Below are positions 61,861-64,000 of a DNA stretch of 64,000 nucleotides, one piece after another. The notes under the pieces were generated by a model. It was given only the letters and a program-made list of their open reading frames with translations, did not search any database and had not been told where the DNA came from. Numbering within the stretch: the first letter of the stretch is position 1; each line of letters begins with the position of its first letter. Source of the stretch: Channa striata (taxonomy: Eukaryota; Chordata; Actinopteri; Anabantiformes; Channidae); NCBI GenBank assembly GCA_033026295.1, contig CM065175.1, positions 1,787,501 to 1,851,500 of the forward strand, read 5' to 3'. Both the position numbers and the translations under genes were made by a program.

Positions 61861-63349
61861 CTCTTCAACTATTAAAACTAAAATCTCTTTTCTTCACAAT
61901 CTAACACTTGTGTTTCATGAAACTGAAACGCACTTATGTCATGGCAATTTCTTGTCATTGTCTTCTGACTCACTTAGACTTAGTTTTTTCACAAGAGGTT
62001 TTATTTTTTTCACACCTGATATGCTTAATTTTAATTTCAGGGAGGATTAATGACATCACTGACATCAAACAGCTTGGTCTACATCACAATTAGCCAGATA
62101 CAATACTATACATTCCCGTTACTGACACCAGAGGCTTGCCTCACGTTAGAGCTAGAAGAAGCATTAGGTTAAGTATGAGTAGCATCTTGGGCAGATAACT
62201 GACTAATAACTGACACAGTATATTCATATTGCATTCACATAATGAGAGCAGTCAGCAGATCTCATCTGCTTTCTCATTATTTAAGTTGGCACAGTTACAA
62301 ATCTGCTTTGCAGTGGTTTATAGCAGAGAGGTCGGGAGCAAAGGTCATCTCCACTCATTCTGCTGCTAAGACCGGATAAAAACGGTCAGCTCTCTGGTGA
62401 ATTAAGTGGAGAGTGGAAAAGGATTTTTTCAGATGTCGTTTTTGACCCCTTCACCCCTGCCGATTACCTACCGTCTGATCACAAAATGCCTCTCCGGCAG
62501 TGACAAGCTTCTCCCTAGATACACTCCATAAACCTTCTCTAAAGGGATGAGTTCAGAGGTGCTCGACAAAGTAAAGCTGGGGAGAGGATTTAGATGGGGA
62601 GACAACACAGGTAGGGAAAAGCTGAAAGACGTCAGGATGGGACAGAATATAAAGGAAGATGTCAGGACTGCAGATTGTTTTACCTGTCTATAGACATATA
62701 CCACACTTAACCTGCTACTCCAAGGAACAACCGGTTAACACAGCTTTGTATTACAAGCTACAAATTTTGTATGTAACCCTTAAAGATGGGCAGCATAAGG
62801 TTAACAGGGATCCATTAGAAGATATGATATATTGTATTAGCATTGATTCAGCTTAGTCGTAAATAATATAGAATTATTTAATCTATTTTGCATGTATTTC
62901 TAAATTTTGGCAGGTTGGCCTCTTTAAACAGATGCCCATGTTGCACCACCACGTTTACATATTAGCTGAGGACTGAAAAAGCAAAGAGTGGCTCTCGAGA
63001 AGTAGTTTAAGATTTTCAATTGGTAACAAGCAGCAGTTTTAGTTCTGCATCACTTGGTCCAGGGTCAGGAAATGATTTATTTTATTGGACTACTTAAACA
63101 TATTTTCAATAAAATGCAAGGCATACACATAGGCTGATGTTCCAAAATCCAATATGATTTTTTAAGGAAAAGTAAAAGTCAGGCAAAACAAACAGTGATA
63201 AGTTATATAGCAGAAAGAAATTATAATTTAAAAGTCACAGCACAAAGCACCACTGCAATTTTTGTTGAACCTGATATTTGTTTGTCATTGGTAAATTGTC
63301 TGCCCTCATGTAGCCCTTTTCTCCATGTTGGTACTTAAAGCATTTTTAC

Positions 63350-63440
63350 ACTGCTTCTCATTCACCCACACACCAGTGGTGGAGCTGCTATGTGGCTGGC
63401 CAACACTGAGGTTCAGTGTCTTGCTCAGAGACACTTTGTT
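63350..63440 (+). repeat. Interspersed repeat (GGTTCAGTGTCTTGC type)
   Basis: CTGCTTCTCATTCACCCACACACCAGTGGTGGAGCTGC, then GGCCAACACTGAGG and GGTTCAGTGTCTTGCTCAGAGACACTTTG. This is the better-preserved of two copies (the other at 44025-44115). The family is common in teleosts; its origin is not evident from the sequence. Confidence 0.6.
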
Positions 63441-63698
63441 GACACAACTTTAGGTTTGGTGGACTGTAAACTATGATGAATATGAAAAACAATCAAACTG
63501 GGTTTGCCTAGCCTGCCTGCCAATCTTATGAAAACACATTTATTAAAGCAAAAGGCTGGGCATGAGGGAGTGAGGGCTAAACTTAGTAGATCAGGAAAAA
63601 CAGGCAAAAAGATCATAACGAAAAACAACTAACAAGAACTGGGGCAAAGCTCCCAAATTCTCCAACCCTGGTGTGGTGTGGACTGGACCAGATGACCC

Positions 63699-63975
63699 AG
63701 AGGAAACATGGGCTTGGGCATAAGCAGAGACAGCCAACTGATGAACTTGGAACTGAAAAGTCCCAACTGGACTACAGGACCAATTGACCAGGATGAGCTC
63801 CTCAGCTTCATTGAAGGAATCAACCAAGGTGTGCACCCTGGAACTACAGGAAGTGTCAATCAGGACAGGCTCCTCGGGACAATAAGCAGCACTGATCTTG
63901 TTGGCCCCTCTGGACCACAGGCAATGTTGGCACAAGCAAGTCTCTTGAGAGCACAGGAGACATCTTAGGTGCACC
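63699..63975. repeat. Degenerate 72-bp tandem repeat, open on both strands
   Basis: ACTACAGGA at 63771 and ACTACAGGA at 63843 start two consecutive 72-bp units, both ending in CTGGA; CCACAGGCA at 63915 starts a third, incomplete unit. A weaker unit may precede at 63699. Because 72 is divisible by 3, a frame stays open on each strand: on the plus strand, units read TTGPIDQDELLS and TTGSVNQDRLLG at their starts. There is no start context, domain or splice support for translation, and the surrounding sequence is repeat-like. It could be an exonised minisatellite or part of an unrecognised element running to the window edge. Confidence 0.5.
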
Positions 63976-64000
63976 CAAGGTTTCAGGAATCCAATGTCTT

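Larger units (their letters stand above)
51324..64000 (+). other. cdh18: Start of a downstream intron, over 12.6 kb
   Basis: After the GTAAGT donor no further cadherin exon was found: I looked for DVNDN-type linkers in all plus frames and saw none outside a LINE. Elements are listed at 54.4-55.9, 56.5-56.8, 57.1-58.0, 58.8-59.3, 60.8-61.9 and 63.35-63.98 kb. The stretches 51324-54424 and 59291-60824 show nothing I can name. 58110-58760 is A-rich, like the complement of an LTR, but without defined ends. 61861-63349 is AT-rich and empty to my eye. Confidence 0.75.

Noticed and set aside
51324..64000. Search for the next cadherin exon (end of EC4 with a DVNDN linker).
   Set aside because: The only aspartate-asparagine-rich hits lie in LINE remains; no exon with proper splice sites and type II sequence was found.
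1..64000. CRISPR array, bacterial operon, prophage or toxin system.
   Set aside because: No regularly spaced identical repeats or prokaryotic gene packing; the content is clearly vertebrate nuclear DNA with spliced exons and eukaryotic retroelements.

Overview
This window is vertebrate nuclear DNA, almost certainly from a teleost fish. It holds the middle of one large, split, plus-strand gene: a type II classical cadherin that best matches cadherin-18 (cdh18). Six consecutive coding exons are visible at 10597-10891, 17180-17299, 34502-34669, 38295-38482, 47297-47550 and 51187-51323. Their lengths are 295, 120, 168, 188, 254 and 137 bp. All have AG/GT borders and matching phases, so together they encode about 387 residues of continuous ectodomain, from EC1 (just after its N-terminal strand) to the first half of EC4. 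The exons for the signal peptide, prodomain and EC1 start, and those for the rest of EC4, EC5, the membrane span and the catenin-binding tail, are not seen and should lie outside the window.

Everything else is intron or upstream intron, about 98 percent of the window, filled with decayed mobile elements typical of teleosts. These include L2-like LINEs (5.9-7.6, 19.2-19.8, 38.6-42.3, 45.0-46.5, 54.4-55.9 and 60.8-61.9 kb), Rex1/CR1-like LINEs (33.3-34.0, 35.3-37.4 and 57.1-58.0 kb) and an RTE-like LINE end (32.0-32.2 kb). There are also Gypsy-type LTR element pieces (22.4-23.5 and 32.2-32.9 kb, perhaps 0-0.5 kb), Tc1-like DNA transposon remnants (18.3-19.2, 23.6-24.1 and 58.8-59.3 kb), a 0.4-kb terminal-inverted-repeat element (14.35-14.77 kb), short interspersed repeats and simple repeats. 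Every element open frame that I followed is truncated, frameshifted or interrupted, so no autonomous element is present.

Layout: 1-10596 upstream intron or flank; 10597-10891 EC1/EC2 exon; 10892-17179 intron; 17180-17299 and 34502-34669 EC2/EC3 exons split by a 17.2-kb repeat-laden intron; 38295-38482 and 47297-47550 EC3/EC4 exons split by an 8.8-kb intron carrying two LINEs; 51187-51323 EC4 exon; 51324-64000 the start of a long downstream intron.

I did not find a credible new biological system. The points most worth a second look are the rearranged LINE at 38.6-42.3 kb, the Tc1-into-LINE junction near 19.16 kb, the nested foldback at 22.25-22.35 kb, a 72-bp tandem repeat open on both strands at the right edge, and a Gly in place of the usual Asp in the EC4 exon. 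All family assignments come from reading motifs by eye; no database search was run.
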